Assembly: GCF_900636825.1 (NCBI RefSeq)
Contig: NZ_LR134318.1
Coordinates: 1,769,501 to 1,833,500 of the forward strand
Direction of reading: 5' to 3'
Length of the DNA stretch: 64,000 nucleotides
DNA from: Pseudomonas fluorescens
GTDB taxonomy: Bacteria; Pseudomonadota; Gammaproteobacteria; Pseudomonadales; Pseudomonadaceae
Shown here: piece by piece, positions 1 to 8,775 of the stretch
Layout: the number at the start of each line of letters is the position of its first letter
Numbering within the stretch: the first letter of the stretch is position 1
Made by a program: the position numbers and the translations under genes
The notes under the pieces: model-generated
The model's input: the letters and a program-made list of their open reading frames with translations, nothing else
Database searches by the model: none
Told to the model about the DNA's origin: nothing

Positions 1-1
1 G

Positions 2-898
2 CAGAAATTGCTGACGGCCATGCAAGAAAATTCCATCGAGCACGTGATGATTTCCGGCATTCCCGTGGCGAAGAAGTGGCACGAAGACGAACCCAAGCGT
101 CCGCGCTACTACGCGGGGGACGACGCCGATGCCTATTGGTACAGCGCCACGGATGTGATCGTTGCCGATGCGGTGCAGAAACTATCGCCCGAACAGCGTC
201 AGTACTTTCATCCTTTTCTGTCGGGCTTCAATCCCAACGACAAGAATTCCGCTGCGCACATCCAGCGCATGCTCGACCTGTACCCCGGCCTCTGGCAGGG
301 CATCGGCGAAGTATTCACCCGGCATGACGACCTCACGGCGTTGACGTCCGGCGACACGCCACGCGCCAACAACGAGGCAATGACCAGAATTTATCACCTT
401 GCCGCGGAAAACGATTTGCCAGTGATGCTGCACTCCAACATCACCTCCAAGCGTGAGAAAAATCCGCTGTACCTGAAGGAAGTCGAGGAGCCGCTGCGCA
501 ATCATCCGCATACCCGTTTCATCTGGGCACACGCTGGCACCAGTGCGGAAATCCATCGGCATCAGACGCAGTTGCCGTTTCTCTTGCCAACTTTGACGCG
601 CCTGCTTGAAGCCTATCCCAACCTGTTCATCGATCTGTCCTGGAGCATGCTCACGCCGTATCTGCTGGACGAGCAGGGCCAGCCTCGACCGGAGTGGCTG
701 GCGCTGGTGGAAAAGTATCCGGAGCGCTTCATGCTCGGCTCAGACGTCGTAGGACGGTTCAACAAGCTCGGTCAGGAAATGCACAGCTATAAACCGTTTC
801 TCGACGCGCTGCCGGAAGCAGTAGCGCGAAAAGTCGCACGGGACAACTTCCTGGCGATATTGCCGCGTGCAGCGGCAACAACCGGGTCCTCGCGATGA
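2..898 (+). CDS. Amidohydrolase-family metal-dependent hydrolase, 5'-truncated by window edge
   Basis: The reading frame is open from the first bases of the window, so the true start lies upstream; 298 C-terminal codons are visible. The protein looks like the C-terminal part of an amidohydrolase_2 type TIM barrel. I see histidines in VMLHSN and IWAHAG and an aspartate in GSDVVG, at the places where this superfamily keeps its metal ligands and catalytic Asp. The N-terminal HxH metal motif would be outside the window. Substrate cannot be told. It is followed by a REP palindrome and convergent with the DUF3108 gene. Confidence 0.75.
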   Translation, partial: QKLLTAMQENSIEHVMISGIPVAKKWHEDEPKRPRYYAGDDADAYWYSATDVIVADAVQKLSPEQRQYFHPFLSGFNPNDKNSAAHIQRMLDLYPGLWQGIGEVFTRHDDLTALTSGDTPRANNEAMTRIYHLAAENDLPVMLHSNITSKREKNPLYLKEVEEPLRNHPHTRFIWAHAGTSAEIHRHQTQLPFLLPTLTRLLEAYPNLFIDLSWSMLTPYLLDEQGQPRPEWLALVEKYPERFMLGSDVVGRFNKLGQEMHSYKPFLDALPEAVARKVARDNFLAILPRAAATTGSSR

Positions 899-950
899 TC
901 GTTCGCTGTGAGCTGACGATGGTCGCCAATATCCCGATGCGACCAAATCC

Positions 951-1053
951 CCTGTAGGAGCTGACGAGTGCAACGAGGCTGCGATCTTTTGATCTTGATT
1001 CGATGCAAGCATGAAAAGATCGCAGCCTCGTTGCACTCGTCAGCTCCTACAGG
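951..1053. repeat. REP doublet with 40-bp perfect inverted arms
   Basis: Arms at 951-990 and 1014-1053 are perfect reverse complements around a 23-nt centre. They belong to the GTAGGAGCTG...CTGCGATCTTTT family seen many times in this window. The element sits between two convergent genes and would fold into a very long hairpin in either transcript. Confidence 0.9.
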
Positions 1054-1054
1054 G

Positions 1055-1128
1055 GTGGCAGTGTGGCGGGAATTGCAGGCAAAAAAATACAGGGGGGGCG
1101 GTGTGGCGGGAATTGCAGGCAAAAAAAA
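1055..1128. repeat. Two-copy 40-bp direct repeat
   Basis: The sequence GTGTGGCGGGAATTGCAGGC followed by an A-run occurs at 1061-1087 and again at 1101-1128, a period of 40 nt. The second copy runs straight into the A-tract of the terminator of the DUF3108 gene, so a terminator-adjacent segment seems to have been duplicated. Confidence 0.8.
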
Positions 1129-1150
1129 GCCCCGCATTTAACGGGGCTCT
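1120..1150 (-). terminator. Intrinsic terminator of purM-purN-DUF3108 unit
   Basis: A GC-rich stem (1129-1134 paired with 1142-1147) is followed on the minus strand by a run of eight T, just past the stop codon of the DUF3108 gene. Confidence 0.85.
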
Positions 1151-1166
1151 TTGTTGTGGTGGCGGA

Positions 1167-1880
1167 TCAGCTGCCTTTGACAGCTTTGCCGTTGACGGTG
1201 CCGTCCTGGAGCATGATGTTGTATTCCTTGCCGTCGGTCTCAACCTGTTGCAGGCGGACCAGCAAGTAATCCCAGTCCTTGGCGAACCACAACACGGTGA
1301 TGCGCTTGCTTTGAGTCGGGTCGCGGACGCGCTCGACCTTGATCGCATCGATCTGGCCAGCCTTGGTCTCGACTTTCTCGGAACCCAGCACGCGGAAATC
1401 GTACGTATCGACTTCGCCGTCATCGACCACTTGATAGCTCATGGTCTTCTTGCCGGCAGCAACGTCATGCTGCAACGCCAATTGATAGGTGGACTTGTCG
1501 ACCATGCCACGGTTCAGCGGGATTTTCACCGCGTCGCCACGGTCGGTACCCGTGACCATTTTGCTGTTCCAGTCGAAGTCCAGATCAGCCTTTTTCGCTT
1601 TGCCCAGGCCACCACGTTCGAAGTGGTAGGACTGCGGCAGCAGCGTGTCCTTGTCGACGGTCAGGGTGCTTTCTTCATTCAGGCTGGCGATCATCATCGA
1701 GGCCTTGAAGCTGAGCTTCCAGACGCCGTTGGCTTCCTTGGTCAGGCTGCGCTCGGCGGTGCCGCTCATGGGTAGCTGTTTCCAGTCGGCGGTGTAGCTG
1801 GCGGAGAACGGTTGAAGGTCCGCTGCCTGCGCGAAGGGCAGGGCAAGCAGAGCGCAAGCGAAGAGCAGGGCGCGACGCAT
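1167..1880 (-). CDS. DUF3108 domain secreted/periplasmic protein
   Basis: A 237-aa protein beginning with a clear Sec signal peptide (MRRALLFACALLALPFAQA, cleavage after about residue 19), followed by a beta-rich body typical of the DUF3108 family. The molecular function of that family is not known to me. The gene starts 8 nt after the purN stop and is very probably co-transcribed with purM and purN, an order I recall from Pseudomonas generally (PA0943-0945). A strong terminator follows. The link to purine synthesis may only be positional. Confidence 0.85.
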   Translation of the reverse strand: MRRALLFACALLALPFAQAADLQPFSASYTADWKQLPMSGTAERSLTKEANGVWKLSFKASMMIASLNEESTLTVDKDTLLPQSYHFERGGLGKAKKADLDFDWNSKMVTGTDRGDAVKIPLNRGMVDKSTYQLALQHDVAAGKKTMSYQVVDDGEVDTYDFRVLGSEKVETKAGQIDAIKVERVRDPTQSKRITVLWFAKDWDYLLVRLQQVETDGKEYNIMLQDGTVNGKAVKGS

Positions 1881-1888
1881 AATATCTC

Positions 1889-2539
1889 CTAGATTCGAAT
1901 CAAGTGGCCGCTGGCCGCGAGTAACTGGCCGTCCAGTGAAGCACCGTGTTCACCGAGTGCGAGTCTGCCTTCGGCAAACCAGCGTACGGCCATCGGGTAG
2001 ATCCGGTGTTCCTGAACATGGATTCGCTGCGCCAGACTCTGCGGCGTGTCATGCAACTCTACCGGTAATACTGCCTGTACGACCAGCGGTCCGCCATCGA
2101 GTTCCTCGGTGACGAAGTGCACAGAGCAGCCATGTTCCGTGTCGCCGGCCTCCAGCGCGCGCTGATGAGTGTGTAACCCTTTGTATTTTGGCAGCAGCGA
2201 CGGGTGGATGTTGAGCAGGCGGCCCTGATAGTGGCGCACGAAATCAGCGCTGAGGATGCGCATGAAACCGGCCATTACCACGAGTTTGGGATTGAATTCG
2301 TCGATCAGTTCGATCAGTGCAGCATCGAAGGCCTCGCGACCTTCGAATGCCTTGTGATCCAGCGAGCGGGTGGCGATACCCGCAGCACTGGCGCGTTGCA
2401 GGCCGTAGGCGTCGGCGCGGTTGGAAATCACCGCAGCGATGCGGACCGGGCTGTCGCCGGTCCGCGTGCTGTCGATCAGAGCCTGCAAGTTACTGCCGGT
2501 GCCGGACAACAGCACCACGACATCACAGGTTGCGGTCAT
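1889..2539 (-). CDS. purN: Phosphoribosylglycinamide formyltransferase
   Basis: PurN transfers a formyl group from 10-formyl-THF to GAR, the third step of purine synthesis, in the cytoplasm. The 216-aa length fits the family. The N-terminal VLLSGTGSNLQALID corresponds to the phosphate-binding loop. The active-site Asn-His-Asp triad can be located in AVISNRADAYG, NIHPSLLPKYKG and the following HFVTEELDGGP. The start codon overlaps the purM stop by one base (TAATG), indicating translational coupling. Confidence 0.97.
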   Translation of the reverse strand: MTATCDVVVLLSGTGSNLQALIDSTRTGDSPVRIAAVISNRADAYGLQRASAAGIATRSLDHKAFEGREAFDAALIELIDEFNPKLVVMAGFMRILSADFVRHYQGRLLNIHPSLLPKYKGLHTHQRALEAGDTEHGCSVHFVTEELDGGPLVVQAVLPVELHDTPQSLAQRIHVQEHRIYPMAVRWFAEGRLALGEHGASLDGQLLAASGHLIRI

Positions 2540-3597
2540 TAATGAGCCTTAAGGTTCTGCAGATCAACCTGAGCGGCACCTTCGGCGGCGGCAGCGATCT
2601 GGCCGATTACCCACGGCTGCTCGCCGGCGTCACGCAGCGTACTCAGCGCTACTTCGACGTGCTCCTGAGCGACGCAGATGACCATGCCGACGCCGCAGTT
2701 CAGCACGCGGTGCATCTCGGTTTCGTCAACGTTGCCTTTCTCTTGCAGCCAGTCGAACACGGCCGGGCGGGTCCAGCTGGCCACGTCAACCACAGCTTGA
2801 GCGCCTTTTGGCAGAACGCGCGGGATGTTGTCGAGCAGGCCGCCACCGGTGATGTGGGCCATGGCTTTGACGGCGCCGGTGTCTTTGATCAGCTTGAGCA
2901 GCGGCTTCACGTAGATACGGGTCGGAGCCATCAGCAGGTCGGTCAGTGGTTTGCCGTCGAGCTGGATGTTTTCGATGTCAGCACCCGACACTTCGATGAT
3001 TTTGCGGATCAGCGAGTAGCCGTTGGAGTGCGGGCCCGACGATGGCAGAGCGATCAGCGCGTCACCGGTGGCGACTTTCGACCCGTCGATGATTTCCGCT
3101 TTTTCCACCACGCCGACGCAGAAACCGGCCAGGTCGTAGTCTTCGCCTTCGTACATGCCTGGCATTTCAGCGGTTTCGCCGCCGACCAGCGAGCAACCCG
3201 ACAATTCGCAGCCAGCGCCAATGCCGGTAACCACTTGGGCGGCGGTGTCGACGTTGAGTTTGCCAGTGGCATAGTAATCGAGGAAGAACAGTGGCTCGGC
3301 GCCGCACACCACCAGGTCATTCACGCACATGGCGACCAGATCGATGCCGATGCTGTCGTGCTTGTTCAGGTTCAATGCCAGACGCAGCTTGGTGCCAACG
3401 CCGTCGGTGCCGGACACCAGCACTGGCTGCTTGTAGCCGGCCGGGATTTCGCAGAGGGCGCCGAAACCGCCCAGGCCGCCCATGACTTCCGGGCGCGCGG
3501 TGCGCTTGGCGACGCTCTTGATGCGTTCGACCAATGCTTCACCGGCGTCGATGTCTACACCGGCGTCCTTGTAGCTCAGGGAGGGTTGCTTGCTCAT
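2539..3597 (-). CDS. purM: Phosphoribosylformylglycinamidine cyclo-ligase (AIR synthetase)
   Basis: PurM closes the imidazole ring of FGAM to AIR using ATP, the fifth step of purine synthesis. The 352-aa protein has the expected family length. It shows the glycine-rich N-terminus ([17 protein letters not shown]), the DGVGTKL motif, [20 protein letters not shown] and [13 protein letters not shown]. It heads the purM-purN-DUF3108 unit and is divergent from the DUF2066 gene across 374 nt. Confidence 0.97.
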   Translation of the reverse strand: MSKQPSLSYKDAGVDIDAGEALVERIKSVAKRTARPEVMGGLGGFGALCEIPAGYKQPVLVSGTDGVGTKLRLALNLNKHDSIGIDLVAMCVNDLVVCGAEPLFFLDYYATGKLNVDTAAQVVTGIGAGCELSGCSLVGGETAEMPGMYEGEDYDLAGFCVGVVEKAEIIDGSKVATGDALIALPSSGPHSNGYSLIRKIIEVSGADIENIQLDGKPLTDLLMAPTRIYVKPLLKLIKDTGAVKAMAHITGGGLLDNIPRVLPKGAQAVVDVASWTRPAVFDWLQEKGNVDETEMHRVLNCGVGMVICVAQEHVEVALSTLRDAGEQPWVIGQIAAAAEGAAQVDLQNLKAH

Positions 3598-3971
3598 GAT
3601 CCAGGCCTTTAGGGGAGGGGATTCAGGGGTAACGACCGAGTTCAGCGGGAACTTCGAAATCGACGGGGCGATGGCCTCACGCGAGTTTCGGGGTGCCCGG
3701 CTGTTGCCGGTCTGCGAAGGCGCGCGATTTTATCAGGCTTGAGGGGCAGCGGCCATCCTCGCACCGACGGGCAGGGCCATTATCTCCGGAAATTTTTTGC
3801 AATCGCAGGGTACGAGTGCCTGTATAAGGTCTGGCTATTAACCGTCTATCGTTATCAGTGTGCAAAAACTTATCGCCGCCGTGTGAATGTTTTGCAACGG
3901 CAAAGGGTCACAGCGTTGCTCAACCGGTTCACGCGGCCTGTTCCAGCCGCTCCTGTCGACGGGAATTCTCC
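3598..3971. other. Divergent intergenic region between purM and the DUF2066 gene
   Basis: These 374 nt should contain the promoters for purM (leftward) and DUF2066 (rightward). Short frames run through it but none has a ribosome site or family resemblance. A loose promoter-like pair (TTGCAA ... TGTATA with an 18-nt gap, about 3797-3826) points to the DUF2066 gene. I do not see a convincing PurR operator. Confidence 0.4.
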
Positions 3972-5030
3972 ATGCGTCTGTGCAAATTATTGTTTGTGGG
4001 CTGTTTATCGCTGATCAGCCTGGCGAGTCATGCCGAAAACCTCAAAGGTCTTTATCAGGTGCGTGAGCCGGTCAGCGGCCAGGCGCCGCAGGAACGTGAT
4101 CGCGCCACGCAAGCGGCGCTTGATACGCTGGTGCTGCGCCTGACCGGAGATCCGAAGGCGCCACAAAGTCCGGGCCTGGCGGCCCTGCGCAAGGACCCGC
4201 AGCAGATCATCAGCCAGTTCGGTTTTGACGCCGGGCCGCCAGAGGTGCTGAAAATCGATTTCGACCCGGCCAGCACCGAGCAAGCGTTGCGTCGTGCCGG
4301 ATTGTCGATGTGGGGCGCCAGTCGGCCGTCGATCCTGAGTTGGTGGCTCAACGATTCGGCTGAAGGTTCGAGCCTGGTCGGCGATGGTCAGGCTGCGGCG
4401 GCACCTTTGCGTACCGCGGCGCAACATCGTGGTTTGCCGTTGCGTTTGCCGCTGGCGGATCTCAGTGAACAGTTAGTCGCCACCGCGCCAGTTCTTGAAG
4501 GTGCAGATGCGGCACCGTTGCGCGCGGCGTCCGAGCGCTACAGTGCGGATGCTTTGCTCGCCGTGCACGCCCGCGAGGAAGGCGGGCAGTGGCAGGCCAA
4601 ATGGCGTCTGTGGTTGGGTGAGCAAAAAGAGGCCGGCAGCGTGCAGGGTGCCGATCAGGCCGCCGTCGCTGACGCAGTGATGCTGGCTGTGGCTGAGCGT
4701 CTGGCGCCGCGTTTCGTCGCCAAACCTGGGGCTTCAGGTCAGCAGACGCTGGAAGTTCAGGGCATGAATCTTGAGCATTACGCGGCGCTGTTGCGGTTAC
4801 TCGAACCGTTCGGTGTGCGTCTGCAAAGTGTGGATGGCGATCGCATTGTCTATCGGGTCAATGGCAGTGCCGATCAAATGCGCGCGCAATTGTCGCTGGC
4901 CAAATTGCAGGAGTTGCCCGCCGAAGCTGCGGCTCCGGTGGCAGCACCACAACCTGCGGAGGCCGGTGCGGCCCCGGTCGCGCCGCCGGCCCCGGTCCCG
5001 GCGGCACCGTCATTGCGGTTTCGCTGGTAA
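3972..5030 (+). CDS. DUF2066 domain periplasmic protein
   Basis: I place the start at 3972, where a signal peptide begins (MRLCKLLFVGCLSLISLASHA), rather than at in-frame upstream starts with no signal sequence; this gives 352 aa. The body matches the DUF2066 family found next to hda in Pseudomonas (PA0946). The last 40 residues are Ala/Pro-rich low complexity ending in SLRFRW. Function is unknown. It lies 34 nt upstream of the PerM-like gene and probably shares a transcript with it. Confidence 0.85.
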   Translation: MRLCKLLFVGCLSLISLASHAENLKGLYQVREPVSGQAPQERDRATQAALDTLVLRLTGDPKAPQSPGLAALRKDPQQIISQFGFDAGPPEVLKIDFDPASTEQALRRAGLSMWGASRPSILSWWLNDSAEGSSLVGDGQAAAAPLRTAAQHRGLPLRLPLADLSEQLVATAPVLEGADAAPLRAASERYSADALLAVHAREEGGQWQAKWRLWLGEQKEAGSVQGADQAAVADAVMLAVAERLAPRFVAKPGASGQQTLEVQGMNLEHYAALLRLLEPFGVRLQSVDGDRIVYRVNGSADQMRAQLSLAKLQELPAEAAAPVAAPQPAEAGAAPVAPPAPVPAAPSLRFRW

Positions 5031-5064
5031 GTCTTTCCTTATATAGAAACATCAGGAGTGGTAA

Positions 5065-6138
5065 ATGGCCGATACACGGCGTTGGTTCTGGCTCGGTGGG
5101 GTAGTCCTGCTTTGCGCATTTGTCTGGTTGCTGCACCCGATCCTCACGCCGTTCCTGGTCGCGCTGTTGCTGGCGTACCTGTTCGATCCGCTGGTGGATC
5201 GCCTGGAGCGCCTCGGTTTGTCACGAACCTGGGGGGTGATCGCGGTGTTTGCCCTGTTCACCCTGATCGTGACCGCGTTGCTATTGGTGCTGGTGCCCAT
5301 GCTTGCCAAGCAGTTGCTGCGTTTGTACGAACTGGCGCCGCAAATGCTCGACTGGCTGCAGCATTCGGCACTGCCATGGGCGCAGGCGAAGCTCGGCCTT
5401 TCGGACGGTTTCTGGAAGTTCGACAAGGTCAAAGCGGCGATCAGCGAGCACATGGGCCAGACCACTGACATTGTCAGCGTGGTGCTGAGTCAGGCGACCG
5501 CGTCGAGCCTGGCGCTGATCGGCTGGCTGGCCAATCTGGTATTGATCCCGGTGGTGAGTTTCTACCTGCTGCGTGACTGGGACGTGATGATGGCCAAGAT
5601 CCGCAGCCTGCTGCCGCGTGATCGTGAGCCCACAATCGTTGCGCTCGCCGGCGAATGCCATGAGGTGCTGGGGGCCTTTGTTCGCGGCCAGTTGTTGGTG
5701 ATGGTGGCGCTGGGCGTGATTTACGCAGCGGGCTTGATGATCGTCGGGTTGGAACTGGGGCTGTTGATCGGTTTGATTGCGGGTTTGGCGGCGATCGTGC
5801 CGTACATGGGGTTCGTGATCGGCATTGGCGCGGCGTTGATTGCCGGGTTGTTCCAGTTTGGTGGCGATCTGTATCCGATGGTCGGAATCGTCGCGGTGTT
5901 CATGGTGGGGCAGGCGCTGGAAGGCATGGTGCTGACGCCGCTGCTGGTCGGCGATCGCATCGGTCTGCACCCGGTGGCGGTGATCTTTGCGATTCTGGCG
6001 GGCGGCGAACTGTTCGGTTTTACCGGCGTGTTGCTGGCGCTGCCGGTGGCGGCGGTGATCATGGTGCTGGTGCGCCACGTCCATGACTTGTACAAGGACT
6101 CTGACATTTATAGTGGCGCCGACGAACCGGAGTTGTGA
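5065..6138 (+). CDS. AI-2E family (PerM/TqsA-type) inner-membrane transporter
   Basis: A 357-aa polytopic protein with about eight hydrophobic segments and the family signature around LLIGLIAGLAAIVPYMGFVIG and GLHPVAVIFAILAGGELFG. Members include TqsA (AI-2 export) and PerM; real substrates are mostly unproven. The gene starts after AGGAGTGGTAA and is followed 217 nt later by hda, the same order as in other pseudomonads. I would not infer quorum signalling from the family name. Confidence 0.88.
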   Translation: MADTRRWFWLGGVVLLCAFVWLLHPILTPFLVALLLAYLFDPLVDRLERLGLSRTWGVIAVFALFTLIVTALLLVLVPMLAKQLLRLYELAPQMLDWLQHSALPWAQAKLGLSDGFWKFDKVKAAISEHMGQTTDIVSVVLSQATASSLALIGWLANLVLIPVVSFYLLRDWDVMMAKIRSLLPRDREPTIVALAGECHEVLGAFVRGQLLVMVALGVIYAAGLMIVGLELGLLIGLIAGLAAIVPYMGFVIGIGAALIAGLFQFGGDLYPMVGIVAVFMVGQALEGMVLTPLLVGDRIGLHPVAVIFAILAGGELFGFTGVLLALPVAAVIMVLVRHVHDLYKDSDIYSGADEPEL

Positions 6139-6355
6139 CGGCTAGGGTCCGCCCGGCGGAGCGCCGGGTTGGCCCGGCTCATGCAGGCATTCTTCGCCCG
6201 GGCGTGCCAAAGAATCTGTCATAAAACCAATGTGTTAACGCAAACCTTTGATTTTGCTTGGACTCTGTCGCATTGTGCGCTCAGCTTCACGGGTATAAAC
6301 TTCGCCAACTTTACACAGAGGCCACTAACGGTTCCTTGAGAACTGTTCAGTCAGC

Positions 6356-7060
6356 ATGAAACCGATTCAGCTGCCCCTAGGTGTGCGTCTGCGTGACGAC
6401 GCCACCTTTATCAACTACTACCCAGGCGCCAATGCCGCTGCACTCGGCTATGTCGAGCGTCTATGCGAAGCCGACGCCGGCTGGACAGAGAGCTTGATTT
6501 ATCTGTGGGGCAAGCACGGCGTAGGGCGCACGCATCTGTTGCAGGCAGCTTGCCTGCGCTTCGAGCAGATGGGCGAGCCGGCGGTGTATCTGCCGCTGGC
6601 CGAGTTGATGGACCGCGGCGTCGAAATCCTCGACAACCTCGAACAGTACGAACTGGTTTGCCTGGATGATCTGCAGGTGATTGCCGGCAAGGCTGACTGG
6701 GAAGAGGCGATGTTTCATCTGTTCAACCGCCTGCGTGACAGCGGTCGGCGCTTGTTGATTGCTGCTTCCGTTTCACCGCGTGAGTTGTCTGTGAAGCTGG
6801 CCGATTTGAAATCACGTCTGACCATGGCACTGATCTTCCAGATGCGCCCGCTCTCCGATGAAGACAAATTGCGCGCCTTGCAATTGCGCGCGTCGCGCCG
6901 TGGTTTGCACCTCACAGATGAAGTCGGACATTTCATTCTGACTCGCGGTACCCGCAGCATGAGTGCGTTGTTCGATCTTCTCGAACAACTCGATCAGGCG
7001 TCCTTGCAGGCACAACGCAAACTGACCATTCCCTTCCTAAAAGAAACGCTGGGCTGGTAA
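6356..7060 (+). CDS. hda: DnaA regulatory inactivator Hda
   Basis: Hda is an AAA+ DnaA paralogue that, bound to the sliding clamp, stimulates ATP hydrolysis by DnaA and so prevents re-initiation. The 234-aa protein opens with QLPLGV, a good fit to the beta-clamp binding motif. It has the Walker A region GKHGVGRTHLL, with Arg where most AAA+ proteins have Lys, as I recall for E. coli Hda. The Walker B is LVCLDDLQ, and the C-terminal lid helices lack the DNA-binding domain of DnaA. It has its own upstream region of 217 nt. Confidence 0.95.
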   Translation: MKPIQLPLGVRLRDDATFINYYPGANAAALGYVERLCEADAGWTESLIYLWGKHGVGRTHLLQAACLRFEQMGEPAVYLPLAELMDRGVEILDNLEQYELVCLDDLQVIAGKADWEEAMFHLFNRLRDSGRRLLIAASVSPRELSVKLADLKSRLTMALIFQMRPLSDEDKLRALQLRASRRGLHLTDEVGHFILTRGTRSMSALFDLLEQLDQASLQAQRKLTIPFLKETLGW

Positions 7061-7273
7061 CGGCGCGGCTTTCAGCGCATTTCGGCATAATTCAGGCGCC
7101 AGAAAATCCGCTTTCCCGCGCCATTGCAGGCCGCGTCTCGTCTCAAATGGGCTTGAGCGCTTAGATGTAAACGAGAAACCGGGAAGTCACATAAAGTTCG
7201 ATTGAATTTGCAAATGGGTCTGATAGCGGGCATAGTCTCGCCTTCTTTACAACTATCAGCCACGGTCGTGCCC

Positions 7274-7891
7274 ATGCTAAAGCGCTTCGCACCCCTCGTG
7301 CCTCTCGCACTTGTTACCCTGTTGTTCGGTTGTGCCGCTCATTCTCCAGTTCAAGAGCCGCCTCAGCAGGTAAAAAATTCTGCCACTGCCCAGTCCTCCG
7401 TTATTTATCAGGACGAGCTGGACACCGAAAAAGAACTCAACGAATTCAACGGCAGCAAGCCTTATCAGCTTCCTGTTCTGGCCGACAGCATTCTCGAACG
7501 CGGCATGTCCCTGATCGGTACCCGCTATCGTTTTGGCGGTACGTCTGAAGCCGGTTTCGACTGCAGCGGCTTTATCGGTTATCTGTTCCGCGAAGAAGCC
7601 GGCATGAACCTGCCTCGCTCCACCCGCGAAATGATCAACGTGGACGCGCCGCTGGTCTCGCGCAGCAATCTTGAGCCGGGCGACTTGCTGTTCTTCGCCA
7701 CTAACGGTCGTCGCGGTCGCGTCAGTCACGCCGGGATCTACCTGGGTGATAACCAGTTCATCCATTCCAGCAGTCGTCGCAGCGGCGGTGTTCGCATCGA
7801 CAGCCTCGGTGACAGCTACTGGAGCAAGACCTTCATCGAAGCCAAGCGTGCACTCGCCATGGCGCCGACCGTGGTCACCGCTCGCAAATAA
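7274..7891 (+). CDS. NlpC/P60 (C40) peptidoglycan endopeptidase lipoprotein
   Basis: I choose the start at 7274 because it gives a lipoprotein signal peptide ending in LLFGC (lipid-modified Cys20); upstream in-frame starts would bury it. The 205-aa protein has a linker to about residue 70 and then an NlpC/P60 domain with Cys97 (GFDCSGF), His152 (RVSHAGIYL) and His164 as the likely catalytic set. Such enzymes cut D-Glu/DAP-type bonds in stem peptides. A paralogue lies 216 nt downstream, so the pair may be a tandem duplication. Confidence 0.92.
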   Translation: MLKRFAPLVPLALVTLLFGCAAHSPVQEPPQQVKNSATAQSSVIYQDELDTEKELNEFNGSKPYQLPVLADSILERGMSLIGTRYRFGGTSEAGFDCSGFIGYLFREEAGMNLPRSTREMINVDAPLVSRSNLEPGDLLFFATNGRRGRVSHAGIYLGDNQFIHSSSRRSGGVRIDSLGDSYWSKTFIEAKRALAMAPTVVTARK

Positions 7892-7977
7892 TCTTCCGAT
7901 GTCGCCGCGTTCGTGGCGACAAATCGGCCCGGCAACGGAGTAGACCTAAACTTTACAAGGTGAAGTTAAAGTCTTAC

Positions 7978-8058
7978 TTGAAGTTTGCCGCGTAGCCGCT
8001 AGAATCCTGAATCTAATTGATGGCAAACCGCCTGCGTGCTGACGCAGGCGGTTTTGTT
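7978..8058 (+). ncRNA. Promoter plus immediate intrinsic terminator: candidate small RNA or attenuated leader
   Basis: A sigma-70-like promoter (TTGAAG 7978-7983, 16-nt gap, TAGAAT 8000-8005) would start transcription near 8012. Only about 12 nt later comes a strong hairpin (AACCGCCTGCG / CGCAGGCGGTT, about 8025-8053) with a T-rich tail. The element lies between the two NlpC/P60 genes. The hairpin could instead be the terminator of the upstream gene, with the promoter-like match due to chance. Confidence 0.45.
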
Positions 8059-8107
8059 TCTGTCCACTCGGCAGAGAAAGCCGCAGCCAGATCAGGATGT
8101 TCTGCTT

Positions 8108-8644
8108 ATGACGATGTCGGCCCGCCTCACTTTGATCCTTTGTGCCGCGCTGCTCAGCGCCTGCGCCAGTCGCCCGCCACCGCCAGCCCCCGTGGTTCGC
8201 GCGCCGATCGTGTTCGGCCCGGCCCAGGCGTTTTCTCCCGTTGCTGAAGACGTGCTGTTCCGCGCACTCGGCCTGGTTGGCACGCCTTATCGCTGGGGCG
8301 GCAATACGCCGGATTCGGGTTTCGATTGCAGTGGCCTGATCGGCTTTGTCTACCGCGACGCAGCGGGTATTGCGCTGCCACGCTCAACCCGCGAAATGAT
8401 CGTCATGCAGGCACCGAATGTTGGCAAGGAAGGCTTGCAGACCGGTGACCTGATTTTCTTCGCCACCAATGGCGGTTCGCAGGTGAGTCACGCGGGCATT
8501 TATGTCGGAGAAGGGCGCTTTGTGCATGCGCCGGCCACGGGAGGCACGGTCAAGTTGGACAGCCTGTCGAAGGCGTATTGGCAGAAGGCCTATCTGAGCG
8601 CCAAGCGGGTGTTGCAGCCGGGGCAGTTGGCGCATAACCCTTAG
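8108..8644 (+). CDS. Second NlpC/P60 (C40) endopeptidase lipoprotein
   Basis: With the start at 8108 (AGGA about 10 nt upstream; 8114 is also possible) the protein is 178 aa with a lipobox LLSAC (Cys19) and a Pro-rich linker. The NlpC/P60 domain contains Cys74 (GFDCSGL), His128 (QVSHAGIYV) and His140. It is clearly paralogous to the preceding gene but shorter in the linker. A terminator-like hairpin separates the two genes, so they may be expressed independently. Confidence 0.92.
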   Translation: MTMSARLTLILCAALLSACASRPPPPAPVVRAPIVFGPAQAFSPVAEDVLFRALGLVGTPYRWGGNTPDSGFDCSGLIGFVYRDAAGIALPRSTREMIVMQAPNVGKEGLQTGDLIFFATNGGSQVSHAGIYVGEGRFVHAPATGGTVKLDSLSKAYWQKAYLSAKRVLQPGQLAHNP

Positions 8645-8663
8645 ATCAAATATTACACAATCC

Positions 8664-8754
8664 CTGTAGGAGTGAGCCTGCTCGCGATAGCGGTCTTTCA
8701 GTCAACAATGATGTCGACTGACAAGGCCTATCGCGAGCAGGCTCACTCCTACAG
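8664..8754. repeat. REP doublet, 26-bp perfect arms
   Basis: Arms at 8664-8689 and 8729-8754 (core GAGTGAGCCTGCTCGCGATA) form a third variant of the palindromic REP elements in the window. It lies between convergent genes and may act as a bidirectional terminator. Confidence 0.88.
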
Positions 8755-8775
8755 TTGTCTTGTGTCAGGCGTTAA

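Noticed and set aside
2317..3612. 431-codon plus-strand frame over purN/purM
   Set aside because: It is the complement of two certain purine genes and has no recognisable motifs.
5065..6138. Quorum-sensing AI-2 exporter as a firm function
   Set aside because: The family name is misleading; no luxS or lsr genes are present and PerM-like members have other or unknown roles.
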